Below are positions 1 through 10,027 of a stretch of 64,000 nucleotides of DNA, one piece after another. The stretch is from the NCBI GenBank assembly GCA_047602185.1, contig JASGHY010000001.1, forward strand, positions 2,232,001 through 2,296,000, read 5' to 3'. The notes under the pieces were generated by a model. That model saw only the letters and a list, made by a program, of their open reading frames with translations, ran no database searches and was not told the origin of the DNA. Positions within the stretch are counted from its first letter, which is position 1. The number at the start of each line of letters is the position of its first letter. The translations under genes were made by a program, and so were the position numbers. Source of the DNA: PMP191F sp047602185 (GTDB lineage: Bacteria > Bacteroidota > Bacteroidia > Chitinophagales > Chitinophagaceae).

Positions 1-3000
1 TTACTTTTATTACTCAGCGTAACAACGTTTGCACAGCAAACGGTAATGGTGAGCGGAACCGTTCTTACAGAGAAAGGTGAAGTACTGCAAGCCGTTACTG
101 TTATAGCTACGCGCCGGTCAGACCCTCGCCAGGCTGTTACCGCCTTTACAAATGAAAAAGGCATTTTTATTTTCTCGCAGCTGAAGATGGGTGAAGTATA
201 TGATCTGATGTTCTCTTCAGTAGGATATGAAACCCAGTCACTCAAAGGCTTTACTGTTAAACAGGCCGGAGAAGCCAATACCCTGTTGATCCGTTTAAAA
301 AGCAAATCAGACGACCTGAACGAAGTTGTAGTAACAGCATTAGGTATAAAAAAATCCGAAAGATCACTGGGCTATGCGCTTACAAAAGTAGATAGCAATC
401 AGCTTACAAATGCTGTTAGCTTAAACTGGACAGATGCGCTGTCAGGTAAAGTAGCAGGTTTAAGCCTCGTTCGTTCCGGTTCAGGTCCTGCTGCTACCAG
501 CAAGATCATTCTCCGTGGCGAAAACAACCTTACCGGCGATAATGAAGCCCTCTATGTAGTAGATGGCGTGGTGATCAACAACGGTAGCGGCAGACGTTCA
601 GCCAACAGCAGCGACCAGGTATATGCTACAAACTCCGACAACCTGCCGGCAGACTATGGCAGCTCTCTGAATGATATTAACCCCCAGGATATAGAAAGCA
701 TCTCTGTACTGAAAGGGCCTGCTGCATCAGCATTATATGGCCAGCGTGCGGCAAACGGCGCTATCATCATCACTACTAAATCTGCTACGCAGAAAAAGAA
801 AGGCCATTTTAACGTTCGCTATACAATGAACGGAAGCATGGAGCAGGTAAACAGGTTCCCGGACCTGCAATATGAATACGGTCAGGGTACAGGCGGAGCT
901 CTTTATTACTCTTATGGTACTACCGAAGATGGTGCCAGCACCAGCGGTACCAGCTCTGCTTATGGACCTAAATTCGATGGACAATCATTCTTTCAATACG
1001 ACCCCGTACGTCAGACGGTAGGTTTAAAACGCACCACCTGGAAAGCTTACGACAATATCAATGAGTTCTGGGATATGGGTAAAGATCTCAGGAATACCCT
1101 CAGCATAGATGGTAAACTGGGCAACACAGGCATCCGCATCAACCTGGGCACAGAAAACGATAAATGGATTGTACCCAACACAGGTTTCGTGCGTAAGAAC
1201 ATTGGTCTCACCACCAATACACAGATCAACAAAAAACTAAAACTTTCAACCAAAGTAAACTACGGTTTCAGAAATAGTGATAACCTGCCTGCAGCCGGAT
1301 ATGGAAACCAGTCGCTGATGTACTGGTACATTTTCTGGCAACCAAGTGCCGATTACAACTGGCTAAGAAATTACTGGGGAGGCGGCCCTGGCAGCGTTTA
1401 CGACAGCCTTTATAAATTCATCCGCTATCCGTTCTCTTCGTATCCCGAAAATCCGTTTGCGATCGTAAACGAGTTCCTGAACAAAACAAGAAGGAACAAC
1501 GTAACCGGAAACGTAATGCTGAATTACCAGGCAACCAAAGACCTCAGCTTTATGCTGCGCGGCAACCTCGACTGGATGAATGATAAACGCGAGCAGGACA
1601 GGCCATTTGATGCAGGTACACGCCTGCCCAGGGGTTCTGTAAGAAGACAGAATATCTATTCGCAGGAAAAGAGTTACGACTTCCTGGCCAGGTACAACAC
1701 CAGTCTGAGTCCATACATACGGCTTGGCGTATCCGTTGGTGGCAGCCAGCTATGGAATAAATATGATAAAACGGATGTAAGAAATGATGGTCTACACCTG
1801 CCGGGAATATATACAATGGAAAACAGCGAGTATGGCCTCGTTAATTACCCCGACACCAGCCGTTACCAGATCAATAGTATGTACGGTGTTATCAACCTGA
1901 GCTACAAAAATTTCCTGTTTGCAGAAATTACCGGCAGGCAGGACTGGAACAGCGTACTGGCCACTCCTAAAAGAACGGACAATGTAGGTTTTTTCTATCC
2001 TTCTATTAATACTGGTTTCGTTCTGTCAGACGTGGCAAAACTTCCCTCTGTTATCAACTACGCAAAACTGAGAGCATCTTTTGCCCAGGTAGGTAGCGGC
2101 GGTACTACTCCATACAGAACTGCCTATACTTACTCACTGGCCAACGGTGGTATTTACCCGGACAGTGCCCTCGTAAGCCCTTCTACCCTGCCCAACGTTA
2201 ACTTAAAACCACTGCTTACTTCCACATTTGAGTTTGGTACAGAGGTACAGTTTTTCAACAGCAGGTTAAGCCTGGACCTGGCAGTGTATTTTGGAAATAC
2301 CAGGAACCAGATCTTCACAAGAACAGTAGATGCATCTTCAGGTTACAGCGCATCGATCATCAATGCCGGCAGAGTAAGGAACAATGGTATTGAAGTAGGT
2401 ATTACTGCCAAACCCATCACAACCAGAACAGGTTTTGACTGGAGCATTTTTGGAACTTTTTCTTACAACCAGAACAAGATCATGTCTATGCCGGATAGCT
2501 CGGTGTTGCTGAGAGCCGGCCAGATAGCCAGTGGTCAGATAGTAGCATCTGTAGGTGGCAGCCTGGGCGACCTGTATGGTCTGGGTTATCAACGCAGCCC
2601 TGATGGACAGGTGATCTTTGACCCTACTACCGGATTTCCTAAGATCACAGACAATATCATCTACCTCGGTAATACTACTCCTAAATACAAGTTTAGCCTC
2701 GGCAATACTTTCCGGTACAGGAACTTCAGTTTAAATCTTCTGTTCGATGCCCAGGTGGGCGCTGTAGCTTACTCGCTTACACACTACAAAATGGTAGAGC
2801 AGGGTAAACTTAAATCAACATTGCCGGGCAGGTACAATGGTATCATCGGTAACGGCGTGGTACAGAATGCTGACGGATCATACCGTAAAAATGATGTAGT
2901 GGCTACCGATATCGACCAGTATTATCAATATAGCATGGGTAGCTACAATGCAGAGGGAAGCACCTTCAGCACCGACTTCTTAAAATTCCGTGAAGCTGCT

Positions 3001-3216
3001 CTAAGCTATACGTTTAAACCCAAGTTCCTTAAAAAGCTTGGCTTAGGCTCGGCGATCATTGGTATCTACGGACGCGATCTCTTCATCTGGACGCCCTGGC
3101 CAATCTTCGATCCGGAGTTCGGCACACTGTCAGGATCAGACGTAGTAAGAGGTTTTGAAGTAGGACAGTTTCCTTCCACACGTACAATGGGTTTCAATTT
3201 AACACTCGGGTTTTAA
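1..3216 (+). CDS. SusC/RagA-family TonB-dependent outer-membrane receptor (5' end outside window)
   Basis: This is an outer-membrane TonB-dependent transporter that works with the next gene's SusD-like lipoprotein to import an oligomeric nutrient. The reading frame is open from base 1 and begins inside a signal peptide (hydrophobic LLLLSV run followed by TTFAQQ), so the true start is upstream; the first in-frame ATG at 46 is not the start. After the signal comes a carboxypeptidase-regulatory-like domain (about 80 residues), a TonB-box-like LNEVVVTALG, the plug with the typical LYVVDGVVINN and ISVLKGPAASALYG motifs, and a long beta-barrel ending in an aromatic C-terminus (LTLGF). The substrate cannot be read from the sequence. 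It heads an apparent operon with the two genes downstream. Confidence 0.96.
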   Translation, partial: LLLLLSVTTFAQQTVMVSGTVLTEKGEVLQAVTVIATRRSDPRQAVTAFTNEKGIFIFSQLKMGEVYDLMFSSVGYETQSLKGFTVKQAGEANTLLIRLKSKSDDLNEVVVTALGIKKSERSLGYALTKVDSNQLTNAVSLNWTDALSGKVAGLSLVRSGSGPAATSKIILRGENNLTGDNEALYVVDGVVINNGSGRRSANSSDQVYATNSDNLPADYGSSLNDINPQDIESISVLKGPAASALYGQRAANGAIIITTKSATQKKKGHFNVRYTMNGSMEQVNRFPDLQYEYGQGTGGALYYSYGTTEDGASTSGTSSAYGPKFDGQSFFQYDPVRQTVGLKRTTWKAYDNINEFWDMGKDLRNTLSIDGKLGNTGIRINLGTENDKWIVPNTGFVRKNIGLTTNTQINKKLKLSTKVNYGFRNSDNLPAAGYGNQSLMYWYIFWQPSADYNWLRNYWGGGPGSVYDSLYKFIRYPFSSYPENPFAIVNEFLNKTRRNNVTGNVMLNYQATKDLSFMLRGNLDWMNDKREQDRPFDAGTRLPRGSVRRQNIYSQEKSYDFLARYNTSLSPYIRLGVSVGGSQLWNKYDKTDVRNDGLHLPGIYTMENSEYGLVNYPDTSRYQINSMYGVINLSYKNFLFAEITGRQDWNSVLATPKRTDNVGFFYPSINTGFVLSDVAKLPSVINYAKLRASFAQVGSGGTTPYRTAYTYSLANGGIYPDSALVSPSTLPNVNLKPLLTSTFEFGTEVQFFNSRLSLDLAVYFGNTRNQIFTRTVDASSGYSASIINAGRVRNNGIEVGITAKPITTRTGFDWSIFGTFSYNQNKIMSMPDSSVLLRAGQIASGQIVASVGGSLGDLYGLGYQRSPDGQVIFDPTTGFPKITDNIIYLGNTTPKYKFSLGNTFRYRNFSLNLLFDAQVGAVAYSLTHYKMVEQGKLKSTLPGRYNGIIGNGVVQNADGSYRKNDVVATDIDQYYQYSMGSYNAEGSTFSTDFLKFREAALSYTFKPKFLKKLGLGSAIIGIYGRDLFIWTPWPIFDPEFGTLSGSDVVRGFEVGQFPSTRTMGFNLTLGF

Positions 3217-3259
3217 TGATTGCGTAAGATCTGAATAGTAAAAAGTAAAAAATATACGG

Positions 3260-4846
3260 ATGAGAAAGAATTTAATAATAGCATGTATGGTTCTGATGGC
3301 AATGCCAGCACTCCATTCATGCAAAAAGGGATTCGACAGTCTGAACGTAGACCCTATCAATATCATTGAGACATCTTCAGACAAACTGCTGGCCCCGGCA
3401 CTGGTCAACTCTCTGTGGCCCGGCATGAGCCGCAACAGGAGCTTTACCAACGAACTGATGCAGGTAACTGTATCGCAGAGCGATGGTGATAATACCGTGT
3501 TCAGGTATGCCTTCAGGTCCAGCATGTCCGACTATTTATGGAATGCATGGTTTGTGCAACTGACCAACTTTAAACAGGTGGATAGTCTGGCTCGCATTAC
3601 AGATACAGCCAAGGGCAAGACTGCCAATGCTTCTTACCAGGCTATCGGAAAAATAGGCAAAGTATGGCTGTTCTCTAACCTTACAGATACCTATGGCAAT
3701 ATTCCTTATTTCCATGCACTGGAAGGTGACCAGCAAAATGTAATACCGGCTTTTGACAAGCAGAAAGACATTTATCTCGATATGTTCAACCAGTTGGAAC
3801 AAGCCAATACCCTGCTTGCTGCAGGTACTGCAATTGTGGTATCCAGCGACCCCATCTATAAAGGAGATGTAACCAAATGGAGAAAATTTGCCAATTCACT
3901 ATACCTGCGCCTATTGTTGCGTATTTCAGGTAAAGCAGAGGTACAACAACAATGTATTGCAAAAATAAAAGAGATAGTAGATAACCCTTCTCAATACCCG
4001 ATCTTCCAAAGCAATGCCGATTGTGCAAGGCTCCTCTGGAGCGGAGGTACCAGCACTACCGATCCTTATACATCACCTTATGTAAACGGCGTTCGTGCAC
4101 AGGATTTCCGTGCCCCGGCTCTTTGCAGCTTCTTCCTAGATAATCTCATCGACTGGGCCGATCCCCGTTATGTTTCTTCCAGTCAGAACGGGTACGGATC
4201 AGGCAGCATTGGCCGCTTTGGTATTTCACAGGCGAGCGGCGGCGGATGGTTTGGAGTAAAAAGCGGGTATCTGCCAGGTACAGGTGATACAAAAGGTTGT
4301 TACTTCCAGAGCTATGATAATACCAGCACAGGCGGCACATGGTCGCTTCAGCAGAATACGCTCACTGGTATTATAATGCAATATGCCGAAGTACAGTTTA
4401 TCCTGGCCGAGGCGGCTATAAAAGGATGGATCAGCGGCAGCGCCAAAACGTTTTATAACCAGGGTATAGCATCTGCCATCAATTACTGGGTACCTGTCTT
4501 TCCTGAAAGCACTACGTCCAGCAACTTCACGCTTCATCTGGCCAATCTTGATGCTGCCGGTCAACTCTGGAATGATAATCTTTCGCTGGATTCAAAAATG
4601 GAAATGATCCATTTACAGAAATACTATGCGCTGTTTATGACCGATCTGCAACAATGGTTCGAATACAGGCGCACAGGGCATCCGATTTTACCCAAAGGGC
4701 CAGGATTGCAGAACGGCGGTGTAATGCCTGCACGCCTTGTGTATCCAGTGTATGTACAGGCTGCCAACCCTGTAAACTATAAAGCAGCAGTAGCTGTACA
4801 GGGACCTGATGAAATATTTACCAACGTATGGTGGCAACAGCCTTAA
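3260..4846 (+). CDS. SusD/RagB-family outer-membrane lipoprotein (SusD-like_2 type)
   Basis: This is the surface lipoprotein partner of the SusC-like receptor; it should cap the barrel and bind substrate. The 528-residue protein starts with a lipoprotein signal (MRKNLIIACM, lipobox LHSC at about residues 18-21). The following N-terminal region (FDSLNVDPINI, then LLAPALV) and the conserved SLYLRLLLRIS helix in the middle are typical of the SusD-like_2 branch. It lies 43 bp after the receptor gene on the same strand. No neighbouring degradative enzyme indicates the ligand. Confidence 0.93.
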   Translation: MRKNLIIACMVLMAMPALHSCKKGFDSLNVDPINIIETSSDKLLAPALVNSLWPGMSRNRSFTNELMQVTVSQSDGDNTVFRYAFRSSMSDYLWNAWFVQLTNFKQVDSLARITDTAKGKTANASYQAIGKIGKVWLFSNLTDTYGNIPYFHALEGDQQNVIPAFDKQKDIYLDMFNQLEQANTLLAAGTAIVVSSDPIYKGDVTKWRKFANSLYLRLLLRISGKAEVQQQCIAKIKEIVDNPSQYPIFQSNADCARLLWSGGTSTTDPYTSPYVNGVRAQDFRAPALCSFFLDNLIDWADPRYVSSSQNGYGSGSIGRFGISQASGGGWFGVKSGYLPGTGDTKGCYFQSYDNTSTGGTWSLQQNTLTGIIMQYAEVQFILAEAAIKGWISGSAKTFYNQGIASAINYWVPVFPESTTSSNFTLHLANLDAAGQLWNDNLSLDSKMEMIHLQKYYALFMTDLQQWFEYRRTGHPILPKGPGLQNGGVMPARLVYPVYVQAANPVNYKAAVAVQGPDEIFTNVWWQQP

Positions 4847-4875
4847 GGTGTATCAACTATAAAAAAACTCTAAAG

Positions 4876-6501
4876 ATGAAATACTTAGTAAATCTCTTTT
4901 TAATAACAACCATATGTGTGGCTATCAACAGTTGCACAGATAAAAAGAACTATTTCGGAGGCGTGCCCAACGATATCGTTGCTATTCTTGATATACGTCC
5001 TCTTTATAAAGGACAGGATGTAGTACTTACCAAAGAAAATACTGAAGGAGCAGCCAGGCTGGCTGTGGTAGTGATCTCAGAACACAAAGAGAACAATCTT
5101 CCTGCGGGGCTTCTGGTGGTGCAGGATAGCCGTCGCCTGAGTACACTGAGAGGTATTTCTATAGACATCGGTACTGCTGCTGCCAAATATATACCCGGTG
5201 ATTCCTTACTTATAGATTTTACAGGTGGTACATTAACCCGCAAGAACGGCATTCTGATGATCACAGGCCTCAATGAATCAAAAATTACCACTGTGGGTAA
5301 GGGTACAGTTGCCATCAATGCGGTAACCACAGTCCAGGTAAAAGCTAATCCCGACTACTACGAAAGCACCCTTTGTCTTGTTAATAAATCCAGCTTCAAC
5401 CCTACTCCAAAATCAGGAGAGGTAATAAGTGGCGCACAGGTTATCAACGACGGTTTTGGAGACCTTACGCTGTATACTGACCCCGCTGTAAGCTATGCCA
5501 ATACCCCCCCTTACGGGCTGGCGGCTTATGTAGGAATTCCTTTTGGTACTACTGAGGGATCTGTACAGTTCAGAACAAGAAATGTTGATGACATGGTAAA
5601 TATGGGATCATCTGCACAGGAACTGCTGATCTCTGGTTTCCAGAGCGACCCTAAAGGTGGAGACGGTGGTTATGAGTACGTACAGATGATCGCTACCAAA
5701 GATATAAACTTTGCAACCACTCCTTATAGTATTGTGTTCTGTAACAATGCAGGTACTGCCAGCTCTGCCACTCCCCTTGATGCCGGATGGGCTACAGGTG
5801 GCCAGCGTACCATCAAATGGAATATTAATTCAGGCAGCGTACAAAAAGGAAAATTCTTTTATTTTGGTTTCCAGGGTAAAAAGATCAATGGCTCGGCAGG
5901 CACCTACTCCTTCCCTGCTGAAACAAACTGGTACCAGAAAACATTCCTTACCAGCGGTACAAATGCAGTTACCGGCAGCACACTCCCCAATACCGGTGAT
6001 GGCGGGCTGGTTCATACAAGTGAATACAGTACTTCCGGTCCCTGGGCCAACAGCGGAAATGCATGTGGTGTAGCAATCTTTAAAGGAACTACTGTTACCG
6101 AAACATCAATTCCCGAAGATGTATTGTTTGTAGCAACAGGCGGTACCACTACTATCTATGACGCCACCAAAAACCCCATCTTAGGTTACAGGATCTGCAA
6201 TAACGACTGGTATTCCATGTACTCGGTAAATATTGACCCAACTACCTATAAACCTGTGGTAGTACCTTACCTGCATTATCGTTCTACTGTTAATACCGCC
6301 AATATGCCTTACCCGGTAAACGACAAATACCCTACTGCTGCTACCGATGCCGGTTTATATAACATGATGGGTGGTGTATACAATATCACCCTCGGCAGAT
6401 GGACCACTGCACGCAAACAGGTAGTGGTGGAGCTGGTTCAGACTACTGCAACTATTGACACCTTAGAAAAACATGCCAGCGTAACAAAACTGGTGGAGTA
6501 A
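4876..6501 (+). CDS. Secreted lipoprotein with DUF5689-type domain, third gene of the SusCD operon
   Basis: The protein has about 541 residues. I chose the ATG at 4876 over the one at 4828 because it gives a clean lipoprotein signal (MKYLVNLFLI ... INSC) and does not overlap the previous gene. The N-terminal part (IVAILDIRPLYKGQ, LLVVQDSRRLSTL, LLIDFTGGTL) resembles DUF5689, an OB-like domain found next to SusCD pairs in Bacteroidota. The rest is beta-rich with no motif I recognise. It is probably a surface-exposed accessory of the transporter, and ends just before a strong terminator. The domain call is from memory of the family. Confidence 0.78.
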   Translation: MKYLVNLFLITTICVAINSCTDKKNYFGGVPNDIVAILDIRPLYKGQDVVLTKENTEGAARLAVVVISEHKENNLPAGLLVVQDSRRLSTLRGISIDIGTAAAKYIPGDSLLIDFTGGTLTRKNGILMITGLNESKITTVGKGTVAINAVTTVQVKANPDYYESTLCLVNKSSFNPTPKSGEVISGAQVINDGFGDLTLYTDPAVSYANTPPYGLAAYVGIPFGTTEGSVQFRTRNVDDMVNMGSSAQELLISGFQSDPKGGDGGYEYVQMIATKDINFATTPYSIVFCNNAGTASSATPLDAGWATGGQRTIKWNINSGSVQKGKFFYFGFQGKKINGSAGTYSFPAETNWYQKTFLTSGTNAVTGSTLPNTGDGGLVHTSEYSTSGPWANSGNACGVAIFKGTTVTETSIPEDVLFVATGGTTTIYDATKNPILGYRICNNDWYSMYSVNIDPTTYKPVVVPYLHYRSTVNTANMPYPVNDKYPTAATDAGLYNMMGGVYNITLGRWTTARKQVVVELVQTTATIDTLEKHASVTKLVE

Positions 6502-6540
6502 TACATTTATTATTTGATTATCCGCCCTGTTTCAACAGGT

Positions 6541-6571
6541 AAAAAAGGAACACAGTCATGTGTTCCTTTTT
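6541..6571 (+). terminator. Rho-independent terminator of the SusCD operon
   Basis: A perfect 13-bp stem (AAAAAGGAACACA, loop GTCA, TGTGTTCCTTTTT) lies 40 bp after the stop of the third operon gene. Because the stem has A on one side and T on the other, it could also serve the convergent minus-strand gene that ends at 6605. Confidence 0.85.
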
Positions 6572-6604
6572 ACTTTTATCATCAGCAAACGACAGATCAG
6601 TCAT

Positions 6605-7000
6605 TTACTCTTTAACCTCAACAATAAGTAACCTGATCGGGGACTTCCCCGTATTGATCACGGTATGGGTTTCTCCTGTTGCCCAGAATGTTCCGTCCGT
6701 TGTAAACTTCTCCGTTTTACCATTCCGGTTAACGATGTATTGATGTTGAGCTGCAGAATAGGTTTCATTTTCTACAGATCCGTTCTCATTAGTCTTTTTC
6801 ACATACGCATCTGTAAGTAAAATAGTGACATGATCTTTATGGGTATGCTTGCCAGGTCCACATACATCTTGCCCTGGCTGGCTGATGTATTCTGTTATTT
6901 TCACCTTAGCATTATCGAGCTTTACTTTTCCCTGCGCATTAATCCGGATAACGAAAAAGAACATACCAATAAAAAACAGGATGGAGATTTTCTGTTTCAT
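6605..7000 (-). CDS. Exported small cupin-like protein
   Basis: The 131-residue protein has an N-terminal signal peptide (MKQKISILFFIGMFFFVI, cleavage near INAQ). The rest reads as one small cupin barrel: CGPGKHTHKDHVTILLTD gives the G-(X)-H-X-H half of the first motif and WATGETHTVINTGKSP the second. Such proteins are often periplasmic and of unknown substrate; metal binding through the histidines is likely but not proven. It lies downstream of a second small exported protein and an AraC regulator on the same strand. Confidence 0.7.
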   Translation of the reverse strand: MKQKISILFFIGMFFFVIRINAQGKVKLDNAKVKITEYISQPGQDVCGPGKHTHKDHVTILLTDAYVKKTNENGSVENETYSAAQHQYIVNRNGKTEKFTTDGTFWATGETHTVINTGKSPIRLLIVEVKE

Positions 7001-7023
7001 AAACTGATTTTTTAATTAAGTAT

Positions 7024-7359
7024 TTATTTTAATGATGCAGCAACCCAGTTCTTATCAACGATCTTATGCTTCTCTTCATGAAATGCAGACAGCGCATGGT
7101 CAAGTACCTTTTTCAAACAGAGAAGTGTCTTCTTTCTTTTTAAGTTTAATCTTCTGCCAACTATTTTTTCCTCATAGATCAATTCCTTATCATCATTATA
7201 GTATTGAACAGTCGCCTCTTTTTTGACTTTGATATTCGTGACGATTACCCAAAATCCATTATCAGGAATATAAGGAGGGATCTTTTGCGTTTTTCCCTGT
7301 GCAGACAAAAGCAGTAACCCTGTTAACAGGATCCCTGCAAAGAATTTCTTTTTTTCCAT
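7024..7359 (-). CDS. Exported hypothetical protein, 111 residues
   Basis: I do not recognise a family. The N-terminus is a signal peptide (MEKKKFFAGILLTGLLLLSAQG). The mature part is basic and beta-rich (NGFWVIVTNIKVKKEATVQYYNDDKELIYEEKI), a pattern seen in small Bacteroidota periplasmic proteins near sensor or regulator genes. It sits 23 bp upstream of the cupin gene and 82 bp downstream of the AraC gene, so the three minus-strand genes may be cotranscribed. Confidence 0.65.
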   Translation of the reverse strand: MEKKKFFAGILLTGLLLLSAQGKTQKIPPYIPDNGFWVIVTNIKVKKEATVQYYNDDKELIYEEKIVGRRLNLKRKKTLLCLKKVLDHALSAFHEEKHKIVDKNWVAASLK

Positions 7360-7441
7360 ACGCAGATTTTATGAGTGATCAATAAATTTTGATGCTTCAT
7401 AAAACTACGCAGGTACAGAAAGGATGCCTTTGCTCAGGCAC

Positions 7442-8332
7442 TCAATTAGTTTGCTGTGAAGATTGTTGACGATATTGTAAAGGGGATAATCCAAACTTAT
7501 CTTTAAATACACGACTGAAATGCGTGTTATTTTCAAACCCGCTCTCAAATACAATTTCATTGACCGGCTTTGTGGTGGTATGCAACAACAAACGGGCATA
7601 ATCCAATCTTTTTTGTATTAGCCATTTACCCGGTGTTGTTTTATACAGGGTATTAAATTCCCTGTTGAATGTAGCAATGCTTCGCCCGGCAATCCTTGCA
7701 AAGTCATTCATCGAAAGATTATATGTATAGTTAGCCTCCATGACAGCCTGCAAACTTATTTTTTCTGCATCAGCCAATTGGCGTATCCACGAAAGCAACG
7801 CTATATTCTTCCGGTTAATTAAAATATTAAAAAGCAGCTCCTTAAATTTTAGTTCAAGCAATGATTCAGGTGGGGCTGTAACCTGTGTAAAATAAGGGAT
7901 CATCGAATAAAAAAAACTGCGGGTAACCTCATTTACATCGAGATCGATCATCTGGGTTGTACTGCTTTCTCCGCTCAACTCAATTGGCAGATGAGGCCTG
8001 TACTCATTACCAAAGCGTTTCAGGTATGTATCCGGGATAAAAAACACCAATACACACCATCCCTGGCCAGGTTCCTTCTCTGCAATCCACCCACCCTTTT
8101 TTGCGAATACACATTTTCCTTCTGTCATAATATGTTGCTCGCCGGGAAGATGAAAAACACGTTTTCCACTGACCACATACGCTATGTAATTAGTTTCACT
8201 GAAGAGATCCTGCAGGGTTGCCTGCTGTGGGCAATCGTATTGTGTAAACAATAATTCGCCGCACTTCAATTGCCTGAAATGTTCGGGATGTTGCAGAACA
8301 GTATGAAACAAATCGACGATCATCTGGTTCAA
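7442..8332 (-). CDS. AraC-family transcriptional regulator
   Basis: This 296-residue DNA-binding regulator has the AraC double helix-turn-helix at its C-terminus, about residues 190-290 (LSMNDFARIAGRSIATFNRE and the second helix pair with FENNTHFSRVFKDKFGLSP, the family signature). The N-terminal half is a cupin-like sensor (YVVSGKRVFHLPGEQHIMTEG) of the ExsA-like kind. The ligand is unknown. Likely targets are the small exported genes just downstream, by proximity only. Confidence 0.92.
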   Translation of the reverse strand: MNQMIVDLFHTVLQHPEHFRQLKCGELLFTQYDCPQQATLQDLFSETNYIAYVVSGKRVFHLPGEQHIMTEGKCVFAKKGGWIAEKEPGQGWCVLVFFIPDTYLKRFGNEYRPHLPIELSGESSTTQMIDLDVNEVTRSFFYSMIPYFTQVTAPPESLLELKFKELLFNILINRKNIALLSWIRQLADAEKISLQAVMEANYTYNLSMNDFARIAGRSIATFNREFNTLYKTTPGKWLIQKRLDYARLLLHTTTKPVNEIVFESGFENNTHFSRVFKDKFGLSPLQYRQQSSQQTN

Positions 8333-8503
8333 CTATTTGAAGGCGAACATAGAACACTTTCTAAGTTACCTCTTTTCTGTAACAATCAATCTGTTTGCTG
8401 TGGCTATCAGGCAGGCAGTTACCCTGCATTGGCAGGTGCAGGTTTAATCATAAAAAGGAGACAATCTTTTATAAATCATTGACAAACCACTTTAACTCGA
8501 CCG

Positions 8504-8550
8504 TTAAAACGAAACAAGACCGCATATCATTGCAGCCTTGTTTCGTTTAA
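8504..8550 (-). terminator. Probable terminator after the serine hydrolase gene
   Basis: A 12-bp stem (AAACGAAACAAG / CTTGTTTCGTTT) with an 18-base loop lies 38 bp beyond the stop of the minus-strand hydrolase. On the minus strand it ends in GTTTTAA, a weak T-run, so termination may be partial. Confidence 0.55.
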
Positions 8551-8587
8551 GCATTTTCTGAAATACAGGTAATGTATATTGCGATAG

Positions 8588-10027
8588 CTATTTTTCCATT
8601 TTATAGGTAAGTAAACTTTTCCCCTGGGTAGTCTTCATTGAATTGTCATCAGGATTGAAAATGATTTCCAGCCCTATAGATTCACATTTAAAAGTATTGT
8701 CGGGAAAAGCATCCAATGGAAATGCCCTTTGCCCGGGCCCTGAACCAATGCCTATTAGCCTGTTGCCTTTTTTGAAAACCCTCATTTTTACAGGCCTTTC
8801 GTTACAGGAATAGATCCCAATGTATTTGTCCAGATCCGCAGAGGTCAGCTCTATGGCTAGCTTTGGCTTTATATCAAGTTGCTGGTTATAAAGAACCTTT
8901 CTTACATCCGCAAGGCCAACCTTCGAAACCGGTGTACTGTAGTTCTGAAGAATGATAATTGTTTTATCATTATCCACATGTCTTTCTATATAAGTAATAT
9001 ACCCGGCCCAGCTGCCGGAGTGGTTTACAATTTTACCATACTTCTCATTGTTATTGTAAACCCTCCAGCCAAAACCATAACTGGTTTCTTTTCCATCTTT
9101 CAGCTTCGCTGCGGTAAAAATTTCTTTCTTATCATCCGCATTGATCAGCTTATCTGAGTACAGGACCCTATCCCATTTTAACAGGTCCTCTGCAGTAGAA
9201 TGTACGCTCCCGTCTCCTGAAATACCATCGAGATAATATTCGTCAGACAGGCTTCCTAAACTATATGGTGAGATCTTATCCATCATACTATCAGTAACAT
9301 ACCCCACAGCATAGTTATTGAGTTTTTTGGGAGCATAAACAGAGTGATGAACCATAGTATTCTTCATTTTTACCGGGATAAAAATGTTCTCCTTCAGAAA
9401 TTGACCATATGGCATTGTAGAAACTCTTTCTATAATGGAAGCAAGTAGAGCATACCCCGTATTGCTATATTGCCATTTCTGACCTGGTTGAAAATCCAGC
9501 GCCGGTTTATAGGTCGCAAATTCCCTGATAAGATCGTCATTAGTAGCGATTTTAGATTTATCCCATTTCTCATAAAACAGGCTCATATAATCCGGAATCC
9601 CACTTGTATGATTCAAAAGGTCGCGGATGGTAACGCTGTCATAAAAAGAAAGCTCAGGGATATAGCGTGAGAGAAGATCATCATACTTTAGTTTACCTCT
9701 TTTTTTCAATAACACAATGGCCATAGCCGTAAACTGCTTGGAAACAGAGGCCATGTCAAACATGGTTTGGGAATTTACTCCTTTATGTGTTTGTTCATTT
9801 GCCAAACCATAGCTCTTATCAAACATTACTTTTCCTTTTTCAGCTACCAGCACAGTACCGTTAAAAGAACCAGCAGTATATAAACTGGTATATATTGAGT
9901 CCAGTAAACGCGTCTTATTCACCCAATCACTCGTTTGAGCAGATAGTCCATTTGCAAGGCAACAGGTAAAGAGCGTAATGATCATTTTTATTGACAATCT
10001 CATACTTTGATATTTTTTATTTAACAT
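8588..10027 (-). CDS. Exported serine hydrolase, beta-lactamase fold
   Basis: This belongs to the class C beta-lactamase/penicillin-binding-like serine hydrolases. The 479-residue protein has a signal peptide (IKMIITLFTCCLANGLSAQ; an alternative start at 10003 would shorten the leader by eight residues). The catalytic SxxK is SVSK, Ser94-Lys97, in DMASVSKQFTAMA, and the second motif is YSN in QYSNTGYALL. A C-terminal beta domain of about 100 residues (LDKYIGIYSCNE onward) follows, as in many Bacteroidota paralogues. Substrate is unknown; peptide or ester hydrolysis in the periplasm is more likely than antibiotic resistance. Confidence 0.92.
   Translation of the reverse strand: MLNKKYQSMRLSIKMIITLFTCCLANGLSAQTSDWVNKTRLLDSIYTSLYTAGSFNGTVLVAEKGKVMFDKSYGLANEQTHKGVNSQTMFDMASVSKQFTAMAIVLLKKRGKLKYDDLLSRYIPELSFYDSVTIRDLLNHTSGIPDYMSLFYEKWDKSKIATNDDLIREFATYKPALDFQPGQKWQYSNTGYALLASIIERVSTMPYGQFLKENIFIPVKMKNTMVHHSVYAPKKLNNYAVGYVTDSMMDKISPYSLGSLSDEYYLDGISGDGSVHSTAEDLLKWDRVLYSDKLINADDKKEIFTAAKLKDGKETSYGFGWRVYNNNEKYGKIVNHSGSWAGYITYIERHVDNDKTIIILQNYSTPVSKVGLADVRKVLYNQQLDIKPKLAIELTSADLDKYIGIYSCNERPVKMRVFKKGNRLIGIGSGPGQRAFPLDAFPDNTFKCESIGLEIIFNPDDNSMKTTQGKSLLTYKMEK

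Noticed and set aside
5711..6073. Plus-strand 120-codon frame inside the DUF5689-type gene
   Set aside because: It is in a different frame of a clear lipoprotein gene whose protein pattern continues throughout.
8588..10027. Antibiotic-resistance beta-lactamase
   Set aside because: The SxxK and YxN motifs show the fold, but the C-terminal extra domain and Bacteroidota context fit the broad serine-hydrolase family; no resistance-type signature is seen.
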